Positions 52,788 through 61,573 of a stretch of 64,000 nucleotides of DNA are shown here, one piece after another (within the stretch, counting starts at the first letter, position 1; each line of letters opens with the position of its first letter). Source of the stretch: Lachnospiraceae bacterium (lineage in GTDB: Bacteria; Bacillota; Clostridia; Lachnospirales; Lachnospiraceae); NCBI GenBank assembly GCA_023664345.1, contig JAMPFQ010000002.1, positions 186,001 through 250,000 on the forward strand, given 5' to 3'. The notes under the pieces were generated by a model. That model saw only the letters and a program-made list of their open reading frames with translations, was not told where the DNA came from and did no database searches. Both the position numbers and the translations under genes were made by a program.

Positions 52788-53561
52788 TTACTGGATATAC
52801 TGCTCCACCAGCGCGTCGAATGTACCGTCCGCTTTCAGTTCCGCCAGGGCGGCATTTACCTTTTCCACCATGTCGCTGCCCTTGGGAAGCGCGATCGCAT
52901 AATACTCCGGCTCAAACTCAAACTGTGCGCCGTCAATGATCTCCACCTTGCCGGAGAACTGCTCCGCAAATACCTCCGCAGGATTCTTGTCAATGATAAC
53001 CACGTCAACCCTGCCGTTTGTCAGGTCGGTCACAGCGTCCACCGCCTTATTGTAGGTCTGCACATTGGCGTCTTTGATCTCATCCGCAATGAAGTTTCCG
53101 GTAGTACCCAGCTGTACGCCGATAGTCTTCCCCTCCAGATCCTCAGGTGCAGCGATATCGGAACCCGCAGGAACCACAACATACTGGACCGCCTCGTAAT
53201 ATTCGTCAGAGAAATCCACTTCCGCCAGACGCTCCTCCGTGATGCTCATGCCCGCAATCGCCGCGTCAAGCTTGGTGCCGATGGACGCCACCAGAGAATC
53301 GAACTCTATATTCTCCATCTGCACATCCATGCCCATCTTGTCGGCGATGGCCCCGATCAGCGCCACGTCAAAACCGTCAGGCTCCCCGTTATCCCCCACA
53401 TACTCAAAGGGAGGGAATTCCGCGTTGGTGCCCACCACCAGCACAGGCCTGTCACCTGCCGCCTGTGAGCCTGCACTTGCGGAAGCCTCGTCAGAACCGC
53501 AGGCCGCCAGCGTCGCCACGCATAAAACTGCTGCCGTCAACATTGCCAATAACTTCTTCAT
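52788..53561 (-). CDS. Amino acid ABC transporter substrate-binding lipoprotein
   Basis: Start at the ATG at 53561, with GGAGGAG nine bases upstream. A lipoprotein signal ends at LAAC, giving Cys21. The family 3 solute-binding fold follows: VGTNAEFPPFEYVGDNGEPDGFDV, IAGMSITEERLAEVDFSDEYY, GKTIGVQLGTTGNF and IIDKNPAEVFA. The ligand is a polar amino acid or close analogue. The permease and ATPase lie 1.3 kb downstream, separated by the split TPR gene; they are the likely partners though the arrangement is unusual. Confidence 0.93.
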   Translation of the reverse strand: MKKLLAMLTAAVLCVATLAACGSDEASASAGSQAAGDRPVLVVGTNAEFPPFEYVGDNGEPDGFDVALIGAIADKMGMDVQMENIEFDSLVASIGTKLDAAIAGMSITEERLAEVDFSDEYYEAVQYVVVPAGSDIAAPEDLEGKTIGVQLGTTGNFIADEIKDANVQTYNKAVDAVTDLTNGRVDVVIIDKNPAEVFAEQFSGKVEIIDGAQFEFEPEYYAIALPKGSDMVEKVNAALAELKADGTFDALVEQYIQ

Positions 53562-53635
53562 AATGATCTCCTCCATTCTGCAGCGGCTTTCCAAGATACC
53601 TCCATATACCGGCATACTCGCCGCACGCTTGAATC

Positions 53636-53664
53636 AATATAGCATCTTTTGGGCCAAAAAGCAA
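53636..53664 (-). promoter_or_regulatory. Promoter of the ABC binding-protein gene
   Basis: On the minus strand TTGCTT (53659-53664), a 17-base spacer and TATATT (53636-53641), 75 bases before the ATG. Confidence 0.55.
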
Positions 53665-53666
53665 CA

Positions 53667-54107
53667 CTAACCTGCATAAATATGCAGCATGAAAGCGGCT
53701 GCTATATACGGCACAAACGCCACCGGCTGCTTCAGATTGCCGTTTTTGGCAATGTTGCACCGCAGGAGCTGTACCGGGAAGAGCAGGCACAGCGCCAGGA
53801 ACATCAGTACCAGATAGTCTGAAAAATCCATTCCCAGGGAAGCTTCCGCTATGGCACAGACACAGAAAGCATAACAATCCGCTTTCCCATACATGCGGGC
53901 GAACAGCCCAAGCTGCAGAGCCATAAAGGCCGTCAGATGCCACAGCGCTGTTATGGTCAGCCCTCCGCAAAGGCCTCTCCACAGCAGCCCTCCTGCCGCC
54001 AGACCTCCGACCCACCATGTAAAATTATATACTTTCTGGCTCTTCAGATCTGTGATGCAGCCATACAGCAGACTGCACCACAGGATTCCCCATAAGCTGG
54101 CCGTCAT
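53667..54107 (-). CDS. Prepilin peptidase of the Tad locus (A24, TadV/CpaA-like)
   Basis: 146 residues with about four or five membrane spans. The first catalytic Asp is in ITDLKSQKVYN (about 20) and the second in MYGKADCYAF (about 74), matching the two Asp residues of A24 aspartyl prepilin peptidases, although the usual GxGD is here GKAD. The short size, lacking the methylase domain, is as in TadV/CpaA. It overlaps the giant surface-protein gene by four bases and ends the Tad operon. Confidence 0.8.
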   Translation of the reverse strand: MTASLWGILWCSLLYGCITDLKSQKVYNFTWWVGGLAAGGLLWRGLCGGLTITALWHLTAFMALQLGLFARMYGKADCYAFCVCAIAEASLGMDFSDYLVLMFLALCLLFPVQLLRCNIAKNGNLKQPVAFVPYIAAAFMLHIYAG

Positions 54108-57100
54108 CGGAGCCTGGTGCGGAAATCATCCAGAACCGTTCCGCTTACCTCCACCACACTCAGTTCCGGGTACTGTTCCAGCTGTCTGTCTCCTTTATAA
54201 GCCCGCACTGTAATGGTATAGTCTGCATTGGCAGGTGTGTATAATGGGATCATGAACTGGATCTCTTCCTCCTGGGAGTAGCGGGGACTGCCGGTATATT
54301 CGATCCGTCTGTCCAGTCCGGGATCCCGGGCTGTCATCGCCTCAGGAAACTCTATTTCCACACGATCGGGATAACCCCAGACCGCAATGCTTAAAATCCC
54401 GCTCTCTCCGCTCTGGAAGACAGGATTGTGGGGTGAAAGAATCCTCTCTATCCGGGCCGTCAGCCCGAATTCCGTCGTATTCCCGGAAACAGCCGTCTCA
54501 TTCCCCACATGATCTGCTGCATAAGCGACTGCTGTAAAGTCTCCCGAAAAAAGAGGATCATCCGCTGCCAGTTCCACCTGTATCAGCCCTGCCTCGTCAG
54601 GCACGAACTTCCGGCTGCAATTATTATCCATGTTATAGATTGTCAGATAAAAGTCCCTGACGCCGCTCAGTTCATCTTCCGCAGTCAGGTTCAGAATCGG
54701 AGCGCTGACCCTGCGGTCGATCAGTGACAGATCCTCCAGCAGTTCCATCCCGCGGATCACAGGCGGCTCTCCGTCGCCGATCAGCGTCAGGCCATGCCTC
54801 CGATCCTCTTCCTGCGCGGAATAAAAGATCTCTCCCTGCCAGTCCGCCCCCGCTCTGGGATAGATGTCTATCACTTTTCCCGACGCGCCTGCTGCCAGCG
54901 TATATTTCTGGGCCACGGAAAGTCTGCGGTTTCCATCCTCGCGATAAGCCAGGGTATAGGGATAATACGTCAGGAACATCTCTTTCTCCGCGGAAAAGTC
55001 CAACAGACTGTCCGGAATCCTGATACTTCCGGGCGATATCGCCTGGTTGTGCGCGGATACACAGCTATAGCCCGAAGCGGATCCCTCCCTGTCTTCCGAT
55101 ACAAATACGGCATGATCGACCTGATAGCGGTCCGTTGCCAGGCCGTCGATATATCCTCCAAACTGCAGTGTGAAAGGAGTGGTTCCGTCACTGCGGACAT
55201 ACCAACGATGATCTCCCGCCGGATAGATGTTGTCCGCCTCCGCGTCAATGGAAAGCTGCTCCGTATGCAGCGGCCTTGCCGCCGCGTCAGCGTCAAGAGG
55301 AATATGTATGACGCCGCTCCTATTGCCCGCCACATCCACAGCGGCAAGATGCAGATAACAAGTCTCTGTCCCCACCCTGACTGTCATCTGGGTATCCTCC
55401 GTATAGCCTGCCTCCGATGTGACCTCTGTGTCCGGTCTCTCATCCACGCAATAGTAATACCCTTTCACCCCGGAAACCAGAGTGTTCACCGTCTCGTTGG
55501 AACGGCACAGGGCCTCCACGCTCCCCGCAAAATAGGATTCAGCCACATGATGATATGCTGTGCCGTGATCTTCCGGCTTCTCCCATGACACGAGCACTTT
55601 ACCGGCTGCCAGCCCTTCCTTCACGACCCGTCCCGCATCCACGGGATCGGGCGCTGCCAGATCCGGCGCCGATACTCCTTCAAGCAGATACTTTTCTGTA
55701 AAACCGATAAGTTCTGACTTTATCTCGAAGCTGCCGTCACCCTCCTGTACACCCGGCTCATTTGTGAAAGAATACGCATATTCCTCACTGACATAACTGC
55801 TGCCGCCATAGGACGGCTCTGAGGCAATGACCTGACCCTCCGTCATACCGCATATTGTCTCTTTTCCTCCCTTTAAGCTGATCTCCGTGATCAGGGCGGA
55901 CACCAGATCATGAGAAAGCGCCCACCCGCCTCTGGCCATCGTCTCCACATAGATTCCCGTAGTGCCCGCGGGGATATCTACGGTATAGTTCAGCAGCACG
56001 CCTGATTCATCGCATCCGCCGCTCCTGACGAAAAACAGCGGCGTATTTTCCATATGATATCCCGTATCCCCTGTGGCATGGAAATTGCGGTCAGGATAAA
56101 CAGGATATACGCTGCCCCCTCTGTTATCCTTGCCCCAAAGTTTCACTACCGGAGCGCCTTCCCCGCTTTTGATCTCCCCCATGACCTCCGATGTCCCGTC
56201 CGGATTCCTGACTGACCAGTATTTGTCATATCCGCCGTTTTCACGACCGTCCTCCTTTCTTGACATCTGCCAGATAAATTCGGTATTGAAGCGCGGGAAC
56301 AGCACATTTGTCCTGTGATTTATCCAGGCGTTTTCCTGGCGTCGGATGATCTGTGTCTCCAGGGTAAAACTGTCATGCAGAATATTGCCCAGATTCTGGT
56401 TGAAAAAGCACTTCCCATTCTGATCATACACGCGCAGATACGAATCCGGCCACAGTTCGCCGTTGCGGCAAATCTGCTTCCAGAGCACTGCCTGTACATT
56501 TACGGAAGTATTGCCTCTCACCCGGATAGGCGCGTTCCTGTTTCCTGCTCTCCTCAGGTCATACTGATAACAGCGGCCGCAGTCCCCATCCTCGTCCTGT
56601 TCCAGGCACACATGCGAGCCGTAATCCTGATACATCACTGCTCCTTTCAGTCCATTATAGGAAGAATCCTGATAACAGGCATCCGTGTGATGATGTACGA
56701 TCCGTTCGCCTGCGGCGCCTCCCCTGAATCCGCCTCCCCCGCCGGCTCCTCCTGTTCCGCCGTCATATCCTGTTCCAAGCAGGCCCTCCCGAAGCCCCCC
56801 GGAACCTCCGTCCCCCGCGCTGGTGGCTCCTCCGCCGCCTCCGGCCACTAACAGGACGCCTTTTTGATCCGAGGATATGACGGTACAGCCTCCTCCGTCC
56901 GCGTACATATCTCCCTTTCCGCCTCCGTTGTATCCGTTGGCTCCGCCCACATGACAGGTCAATATCTCTCCCCGCTCCAGCCAAAAAGAAGCCGTGACAC
57001 TTCCCCCCTTTCCGCCGATACAGTCCTCATAGCTACCGCCCTGGGCTCCGGACGCCGTCAAGGTATACAGTCCTGTGTCCTCCACGGTGAAAGTTCGGGA

Positions 57101-58639
57101 ACACCCCTCGTACGGAGCCGTCTCATGCACCGCTTTCTCCCTGCAGATATCCGCCGCGTCAAAGATCCTGTTCCAGTTTTTCCCGTCAGCGCTCTGATAG
57201 AGCAGATACCACTTTTTATGACCGTCCGGCTGGCTCCATGAGAGATCCACAGCGCCTTTTCCGTCGTTTGCCCGGTAATTGTCCTCCCCATGGAGCAACA
57301 ATTCTACCCATTGGGCGTATAATGTCATATCCGCCGTGGGAGTGATCCGGTCTCCCGGGGCTCCCGCCGGATGCTCAAAGTCCGCATCCAAATACCAGCC
57401 CCCGAAAGACTTTCCCGGTTTTTCCGTGGCGGGCAGGATCACGCTGTCATATCCATAACAGGCAGTCAGTCTGTCACTCCCGCCGTCCACGGATCCATAA
57501 GTATAGACGCCATTCCTGAAACTCCCGCGAAACGGCAGATCTCTGTTCCACTCCGCAAAGTGCATGGTCCCTGTTATATCAGGCACTTCCTTTCCTCCGT
57601 TGCATTCAAAGGAGATCCTGCACCCTGCGGGAGGTTCCACCGCTTCCTCCGCTATCCTGTAAACCGTACCATATCCCTGCGTAACAGTTGTAACTTCCGC
57701 GCACCCGTTGTAGCTTCCGCCATTGGGATCGATAAAAAGCGTACTGTCGATTGCTTTCCACTGGGCATAGAGCACCACCGTGCCCTTCTCCGCGTCGATA
57801 TGATGATCCTGCTCCGTCAGATTCCATATCTCTTCCCCATCCATGTATCCTGCGCCTGTACCGTCCGGTTCCGTGTTCCACCCCTCAAACACATAGCCCT
57901 CCCGAACATAGCGGTTTGGCGACAGATGCGTGACTGGCGTCACCGTCCTGCCCTCATAGATCCCCGCATTCTGATACATATGGATGCTGTCTGCCATATA
58001 ACCCCCATAGCCCGTGCAGTTGGCATCATACCGCACTTTGTACTGATTATAGGAAATCGCCTTGCACAAATGTACTCCCAGCCCGCTTCCCTGTTCCAGA
58101 TTACTGCAATACGGGCACAGATAATAATATTCCATCTGATCTCCCAGACAGAGATATCCGATGGTAGACGCGGCCTCACGGCTCATATAGAAGTACATTT
58201 CCCCTATGGTCCCGCCGCAATCCGCGCAATAGGGCACCCACCCGGAATAATGTGGTTTCTGGCATACCTGCCTGCCAAAAGGGACGCCGTGATAGGTATT
58301 CCCTTCCGCAGGATACGCATTATGGATGCACTGCCCCTGCTCCCATTGTACTTTCCAAGATCCCACAGGAATCATTCCCTGACGGGATTCCATATAGTAA
58401 TGTTCCCCTCTCCCCGGTTCCCTCAGGGAAGAACGCTGCCCCGTGTCAACGGTCTCACCCCGTGGATACCAACAGATATCCCTGTCTCCCAGGTTGGTAG
58501 TCCACGCCATTTGATCCTCTGTGATCGATACGTAAGGACTGGTATATATTGTTTTTTCCGCCGCTGCGGCAGACATGGGGCAAAACAGGGCAAATATGGC
58601 CGCGCAGCCTGCAAAGAGCATTCTGATTACTTTTCGCAA
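54104..58639 (-). CDS. Giant Tad-locus surface protein: Cys motifs, InlB-type repeats, glycine-rich domain
   Basis: 1511 residues from a TTG start at 58639 with GAGGGTGG upstream, overlapping cpaB by 13 bases; starting at the ATG at 58621 would lose the basic end of the signal peptide (residues 1-27, ending AAAA). Then come CADCGG and CPYC motifs (about 115-190), InlB/Listeria-Bacteroides repeats (YVFEGWNTEPDGTGAGYMDG, FGGWYLDADF; about 205-460), a glycine-rich stretch as in ALK-like glycine-rich domains (about 515-635), and Ig-like segments to the end. No LPXTG or membrane anchor at the C-terminus. It is most likely an adhesin or pilus-associated protein exported with the Tad machine; role inferred from context. 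Confidence 0.8.
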   Translation of the reverse strand: MRKVIRMLFAGCAAIFALFCPMSAAAAEKTIYTSPYVSITEDQMAWTTNLGDRDICWYPRGETVDTGQRSSLREPGRGEHYYMESRQGMIPVGSWKVQWEQGQCIHNAYPAEGNTYHGVPFGRQVCQKPHYSGWVPYCADCGGTIGEMYFYMSREAASTIGYLCLGDQMEYYYLCPYCSNLEQGSGLGVHLCKAISYNQYKVRYDANCTGYGGYMADSIHMYQNAGIYEGRTVTPVTHLSPNRYVREGYVFEGWNTEPDGTGAGYMDGEEIWNLTEQDHHIDAEKGTVVLYAQWKAIDSTLFIDPNGGSYNGCAEVTTVTQGYGTVYRIAEEAVEPPAGCRISFECNGGKEVPDITGTMHFAEWNRDLPFRGSFRNGVYTYGSVDGGSDRLTACYGYDSVILPATEKPGKSFGGWYLDADFEHPAGAPGDRITPTADMTLYAQWVELLLHGEDNYRANDGKGAVDLSWSQPDGHKKWYLLYQSADGKNWNRIFDAADICREKAVHETAPYEGCSRTFTVEDTGLYTLTASGAQGGSYEDCIGGKGGSVTASFWLERGEILTCHVGGANGYNGGGKGDMYADGGGCTVISSDQKGVLLVAGGGGGATSAGDGGSGGLREGLLGTGYDGGTGGAGGGGGFRGGAAGERIVHHHTDACYQDSSYNGLKGAVMYQDYGSHVCLEQDEDGDCGRCYQYDLRRAGNRNAPIRVRGNTSVNVQAVLWKQICRNGELWPDSYLRVYDQNGKCFFNQNLGNILHDSFTLETQIIRRQENAWINHRTNVLFPRFNTEFIWQMSRKEDGRENGGYDKYWSVRNPDGTSEVMGEIKSGEGAPVVKLWGKDNRGGSVYPVYPDRNFHATGDTGYHMENTPLFFVRSGGCDESGVLLNYTVDIPAGTTGIYVETMARGGWALSHDLVSALITEISLKGGKETICGMTEGQVIASEPSYGGSSYVSEEYAYSFTNEPGVQEGDGSFEIKSELIGFTEKYLLEGVSAPDLAAPDPVDAGRVVKEGLAAGKVLVSWEKPEDHGTAYHHVAESYFAGSVEALCRSNETVNTLVSGVKGYYYCVDERPDTEVTSEAGYTEDTQMTVRVGTETCYLHLAAVDVAGNRSGVIHIPLDADAAARPLHTEQLSIDAEADNIYPAGDHRWYVRSDGTTPFTLQFGGYIDGLATDRYQVDHAVFVSEDREGSASGYSCVSAHNQAISPGSIRIPDSLLDFSAEKEMFLTYYPYTLAYREDGNRRLSVAQKYTLAAGASGKVIDIYPRAGADWQGEIFYSAQEEDRRHGLTLIGDGEPPVIRGMELLEDLSLIDRRVSAPILNLTAEDELSGVRDFYLTIYNMDNNCSRKFVPDEAGLIQVELAADDPLFSGDFTAVAYAADHVGNETAVSGNTTEFGLTARIERILSPHNPVFQSGESGILSIAVWGYPDRVEIEFPEAMTARDPGLDRRIEYTGSPRYSQEEEIQFMIPLYTPANADYTITVRAYKGDRQLEQYPELSVVEVSGTVLDDFRTRLR

Positions 58640-59310
58640 TTTTTCACCACCCTCAGGGAGCCTGCTGCCAGTTCTCCATAAAACTGCTCCACGTCCCCCT
58701 GATCCAGATAGACATTGATCCTCTGGGCCGCCGTATTTCTGTCGCCGCCTGCTATCGCCGTACCGGAAGCATCAAACACCTGTTGGACAAATACATCCTG
58801 CCATACAAGCGTCACCGTATCCTCCTTGACGGAATAAATATTGACCCTGTCGCCGCTCCGCAGGACGCCGCCGACTACCTGATACAGATCTTCCGCCTTA
58901 AAACCGGCGATCACAGGCCTCTCCATCGTGTCCAATATCTCGTTCACAGGTTCGAACATTCCCGTGGTCAGCAGAACTCCCTGCTCAATATCTGTTTTCG
59001 CCACCAGCCCATTGATCTGGTCAGGGGAACTGATAGCGGTAGGCGGAATGCAGCTGCTGTCAAGCTGCTGTCTGACAAAAAAACGTGCATGATCCTCCTC
59101 CGTCACGACTTCTCCTTTGGGGATTCCCGCCACTGCCACATAGATCGTTCCCTTTTCATACTGCGTCAGCAGATTCTTCTCCATCTGAAGCATAACGGCA
59201 AATACAATGACCGCCGACAAAAGCGCCGCAATAATCCCTCCTGTTTTCAGCCGCGAGCCCGCATGCTGCTTTTCTGTCTTGAATTTCTTCCTTACACTTT
59301 TCTTCACCAT
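58627..59310 (-). CDS. cpaB: Pilus assembly protein CpaB/RcpC
   Basis: 227 residues: a basic N-terminus, one span (GIIAALLSAVIVFAVML, about 25-41), then an SAF-type domain (VYVAVAGIPKGEVVTEEDHARF-like, GLVAKTDIEQGVLLTTGMF) and an RcpC/CpaB domain (GGVLRSGDRVNIYSV). CpaB proteins guide Flp pilus assembly across the wall. The start at 59310 has AGGATG upstream. It lies between the TadE-like gene (78-base gap with hairpin) and the giant surface-protein gene. Confidence 0.88.
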   Translation of the reverse strand: MVKKSVRKKFKTEKQHAGSRLKTGGIIAALLSAVIVFAVMLQMEKNLLTQYEKGTIYVAVAGIPKGEVVTEEDHARFFVRQQLDSSCIPPTAISSPDQINGLVAKTDIEQGVLLTTGMFEPVNEILDTMERPVIAGFKAEDLYQVVGGVLRSGDRVNIYSVKEDTVTLVWQDVFVQQVFDASGTAIAGGDRNTAAQRINVYLDQGDVEQFYGELAAGSLRVVKNCEK

Positions 59311-59348
59311 CGCTTCTCATCCTTTCTATTCCTGATTCCAGTTCCGTC

Positions 59349-59367
59349 ATGTGCCCAAAAGGCACAT
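59349..59367. other. Perfect hairpin between Tad genes
   Basis: ATGTGCC, a five-base loop and GGCACAT. No T-run follows on the minus strand, so it is more likely a processing or stability element than a terminator. Confidence 0.5.
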
Positions 59368-59388
59368 TGTACACTTGCTGAGCCCCAC

Positions 59389-59976
59389 TCACTCGTTTGC
59401 CACGATATCTGCCAGATTGCTTTTATGGGCCTGGGCTTCCACTCCCATGATCCCTTTGACGGGATAGGCCACTTCGCTGTACACGCTGGTACTCTCGATC
59501 ATCTTTCCGTTTGGCGCATACACACTTCCCACATTTCCATCAGAGTGGAACATCTGCCCATTCCCATCATAATGATAAATTTCCACCCTACCCTCGTTCA
59601 CATTATAGATTGTGTAATCCAGTATGCGGACTTTGCCGCCGATCAGGCCTCCCGCAGGGCATTCCCACTCCCCGTTCAGGTTCAGGTTGCCCCGCAGCGC
59701 GGACTGATAGATTCCATAGGCCTCCTCCGGATCCCTGATCAGAATGGAATGGGATATCCCGTATTCTTCCACATCAATGACTGCGGAAGCCAGATTGGAG
59801 GCTGCCAGGGCATCCTCCAGATAAGCTGCGGATGCCCTGAACACATCAAGCTGCAGAATCCCACACAGCAAGATTCCCAGAAAGAGGATAAAAAAAGATC
59901 CAGTTACCCACTCCAGCTGTCCCGGTTCCGTTTGCTCAATGCTTTGCCGTGGAAATCCGCTTTTCCTCAAAGTCAT
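59389..59976 (-). CDS. TadE/TadG-like membrane-anchored pseudopilin
   Basis: 195 residues from the ATG at 59976 (AAGGAGAAT before it). A single span near the N-terminus (WVTGSFFILFLGILLCGILQ, about 24-43) is followed by a Glu/Ala-rich helix and an outer domain, the typical layout of TadE/TadG minor pilins. The extracellular part (GGLIGGKVRILDYTIYNV, VYSEVAYPVKGIMG) has no known motif. It overlaps the 3' end of the preceding pilin-like gene by 41 bases. Confidence 0.7.
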   Translation of the reverse strand: MTLRKSGFPRQSIEQTEPGQLEWVTGSFFILFLGILLCGILQLDVFRASAAYLEDALAASNLASAVIDVEEYGISHSILIRDPEEAYGIYQSALRGNLNLNGEWECPAGGLIGGKVRILDYTIYNVNEGRVEIYHYDGNGQMFHSDGNVGSVYAPNGKMIESTSVYSEVAYPVKGIMGVEAQAHKSNLADIVANE

Positions 59977-60292
59977 ATTCTCCTTCCAGCTTGCCTCTGA
60001 TCTCCAGAGTGATGATGTCCCCATAAGTAACGGGAGAAAGAGTGGTGCCCTCCAGTTCCAGTTCCGTCACTCCCGCGCCCGCCAGTTCCCGTCCCAGGCG
60101 GATGCGGTCTTCCTCCGTCAGATATCCCACCGTCTCCATCCGCAGGATATATTGTCTGGCGATCTGGCTCACCGCCGTTTTCTGATGGATGAGCCAGACA
60201 TTATCCATATAGGAAAGCATGAGTACCGTCATGGCGAGCATACAGATTCCTGCCGACACCATGTCCCCTATGCTTCCTTTCTCCTGCCTCAC
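59936..60292 (-). CDS. TadE-like pseudopilin with GTG start
   Basis: 118 residues. The GTG at 60292 overlaps the upstream stop (GTGA, 60289-60292) and has AGGGG seven bases before it; the next Met is 10 codons in. KGSIGDMVSAGICMLAMTVLML is a TadE-type N-terminal hydrophobic segment, followed by a helix (HQKTAVSQIARQYILRM) and a small beta domain. Likely a minor component of the pilus. Confidence 0.7.
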   Translation of the reverse strand: MRQEKGSIGDMVSAGICMLAMTVLMLSYMDNVWLIHQKTAVSQIARQYILRMETVGYLTEEDRIRLGRELAGAGVTELELEGTTLSPVTYGDIITLEIRGKLEGEYDFEEKRISTAKH

Positions 60293-60513
60293 GGTGTGAC
60301 CCCTGACAGGATGTTCTTCGCCTCGGTGGTCATCGCTCCCACTATGGTCTCTATGAATACTTTCAGGCTGTCTTTCATGACCACACAGAGCAGCAGCGCA
60401 ATGACACACAGTCCCACTGTTACCAGGATCCCGTCAATGCCCGGCTCCTGCCTGCATCCCAGTTGTATGATCTTTTTGAATCTGTTTCTTATTTTCCGTA
60501 TATTATTGTCCAT
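60289..60513 (-). CDS. Small Flp-like pilin candidate
   Basis: 74 residues from the ATG at 60513, with AGGAGG nine bases upstream. A basic N-terminus (KIRNRFKKIIQ) and one span (GILVTVGLCVIALLLCVVM, about 28-46) precede a short helix, the size and layout of Flp-type IVb pilins processed by TadV. The processing site may be the Gly in QEPGIDG; not certain. Preceded by ~210 bases without a credible gene (60514-60723), which may hold a promoter or processing site to raise pilin expression. Confidence 0.65.
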   Translation of the reverse strand: MDNNIRKIRNRFKKIIQLGCRQEPGIDGILVTVGLCVIALLLCVVMKDSLKVFIETIVGAMTTEAKNILSGVTP

Positions 60514-60723
60514 TATGCAGTTCCTCCTATTCCAGTTCCGCTCCTGCTCTTCTGCGTCTGAATTTCCTTTCAGGCGCATCTGTTCCGAAGCTGTGTTTTA
60601 TATTATGATCTGTTTCATATTTCCAGTTCCATATCCTATTCCTGTCTGATACCCTGATCCTGTCCCGCTTGATGGGAATCCGTTTTTCAAATGATATGCT
60701 TCCGATTTTCAAATGGACGCAAG

Positions 60724-61563
60724 TCAGAAATTCGACGCCGCCCCGAACAGGTATGTCACGCAGGCATACAGCGCCATTCCCAGGATCACCGTCAGCACGC
60801 CCAGCTGATAAAACGTGATGCTTCTGTCCAAAGCCCCTTTTTTCCGCTCCAGGACCGTTTCCTCCATATCCTTTATCTGTTCGCTGATATCCCCCAACAG
60901 CGCCAGCGCCTGCCCCGATTCCAGAGCCTGCAGGATGGTGATGCACAGGGCATCTATGTACCTATTGTCAAAACAGGTCTGGAAACGATCCAGAGCCTCA
61001 TAGATATCCGCTTTCATCACGATATCGCCTGCCAGATCCAAAAGCGCTCTGCGAAGCCTTCGCTCCTGCACGCTGCCATAGCATTCCGAGAGCGCGTCCG
61101 TCACGTACACTCCCGCCTGAATCTGTATCTTAAGGGCATGATAGACCAGCTTCAGTTCAGGGAGCATCCTCTCATTGTCCCTCCGGTTAAGATATTCCAG
61201 AAACAGCGCCGGTAAAAAGAACAGCGCCGCCAGTCCTCCCACGCCGGCCCAGACGTTTATCCTACCCAGTGCCAGAAAACCACACATTGCCAGAAAGATC
61301 CTTACTGCCAGGAAGCGTTCGGGATCGATCTTCTTCCCATAGTGAAATGCAGCTCCATTCTTCCGCAGCCACTTTTCCATCCTCAGATACCAGACACTCC
61401 TTTTCCCCCGCTCCCTCAAAAGCCCCGATAATTCCCTGTAAGCTTTCAGCGCCAGCCTTTCCGGATGATAAGCCGTCCGCAGCACATAAAACAGCAGCAC
61501 TGTGAGCAGGGCGCTGACCACCGGCAAAAGCTTTAGCATCCATAAAATCTGCTTTTCCTCCAT
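60724..61563 (-). CDS. tadC: Tad pilus inner-membrane protein TadC (T2SS F family)
   Basis: 279 residues with four spans (about 10-28, 90-125, 255-275) and a cytosolic helical GspF domain: LVYHALKIQIQAGVYVTDAL, RFQTCFDNRYIDALCITILQ, ALESGQALALLGDISEQIKDME. It forms, with TadB, the membrane platform of the pilus motor. It follows tadB by 10 bases. Confidence 0.85.
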   Translation of the reverse strand: MEEKQILWMLKLLPVVSALLTVLLFYVLRTAYHPERLALKAYRELSGLLRERGKRSVWYLRMEKWLRKNGAAFHYGKKIDPERFLAVRIFLAMCGFLALGRINVWAGVGGLAALFFLPALFLEYLNRRDNERMLPELKLVYHALKIQIQAGVYVTDALSECYGSVQERRLRRALLDLAGDIVMKADIYEALDRFQTCFDNRYIDALCITILQALESGQALALLGDISEQIKDMEETVLERKKGALDRSITFYQLGVLTVILGMALYACVTYLFGAASNF

Positions 61564-61573
61564 CTGCCCCTCC

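Noticed and set aside
60527-60946. A 139-codon minus-strand frame before the small pilin gene
   Set aside because: It begins within tadC in another frame and reads as low-complexity Gly/Arg sequence; treated as a shadow.
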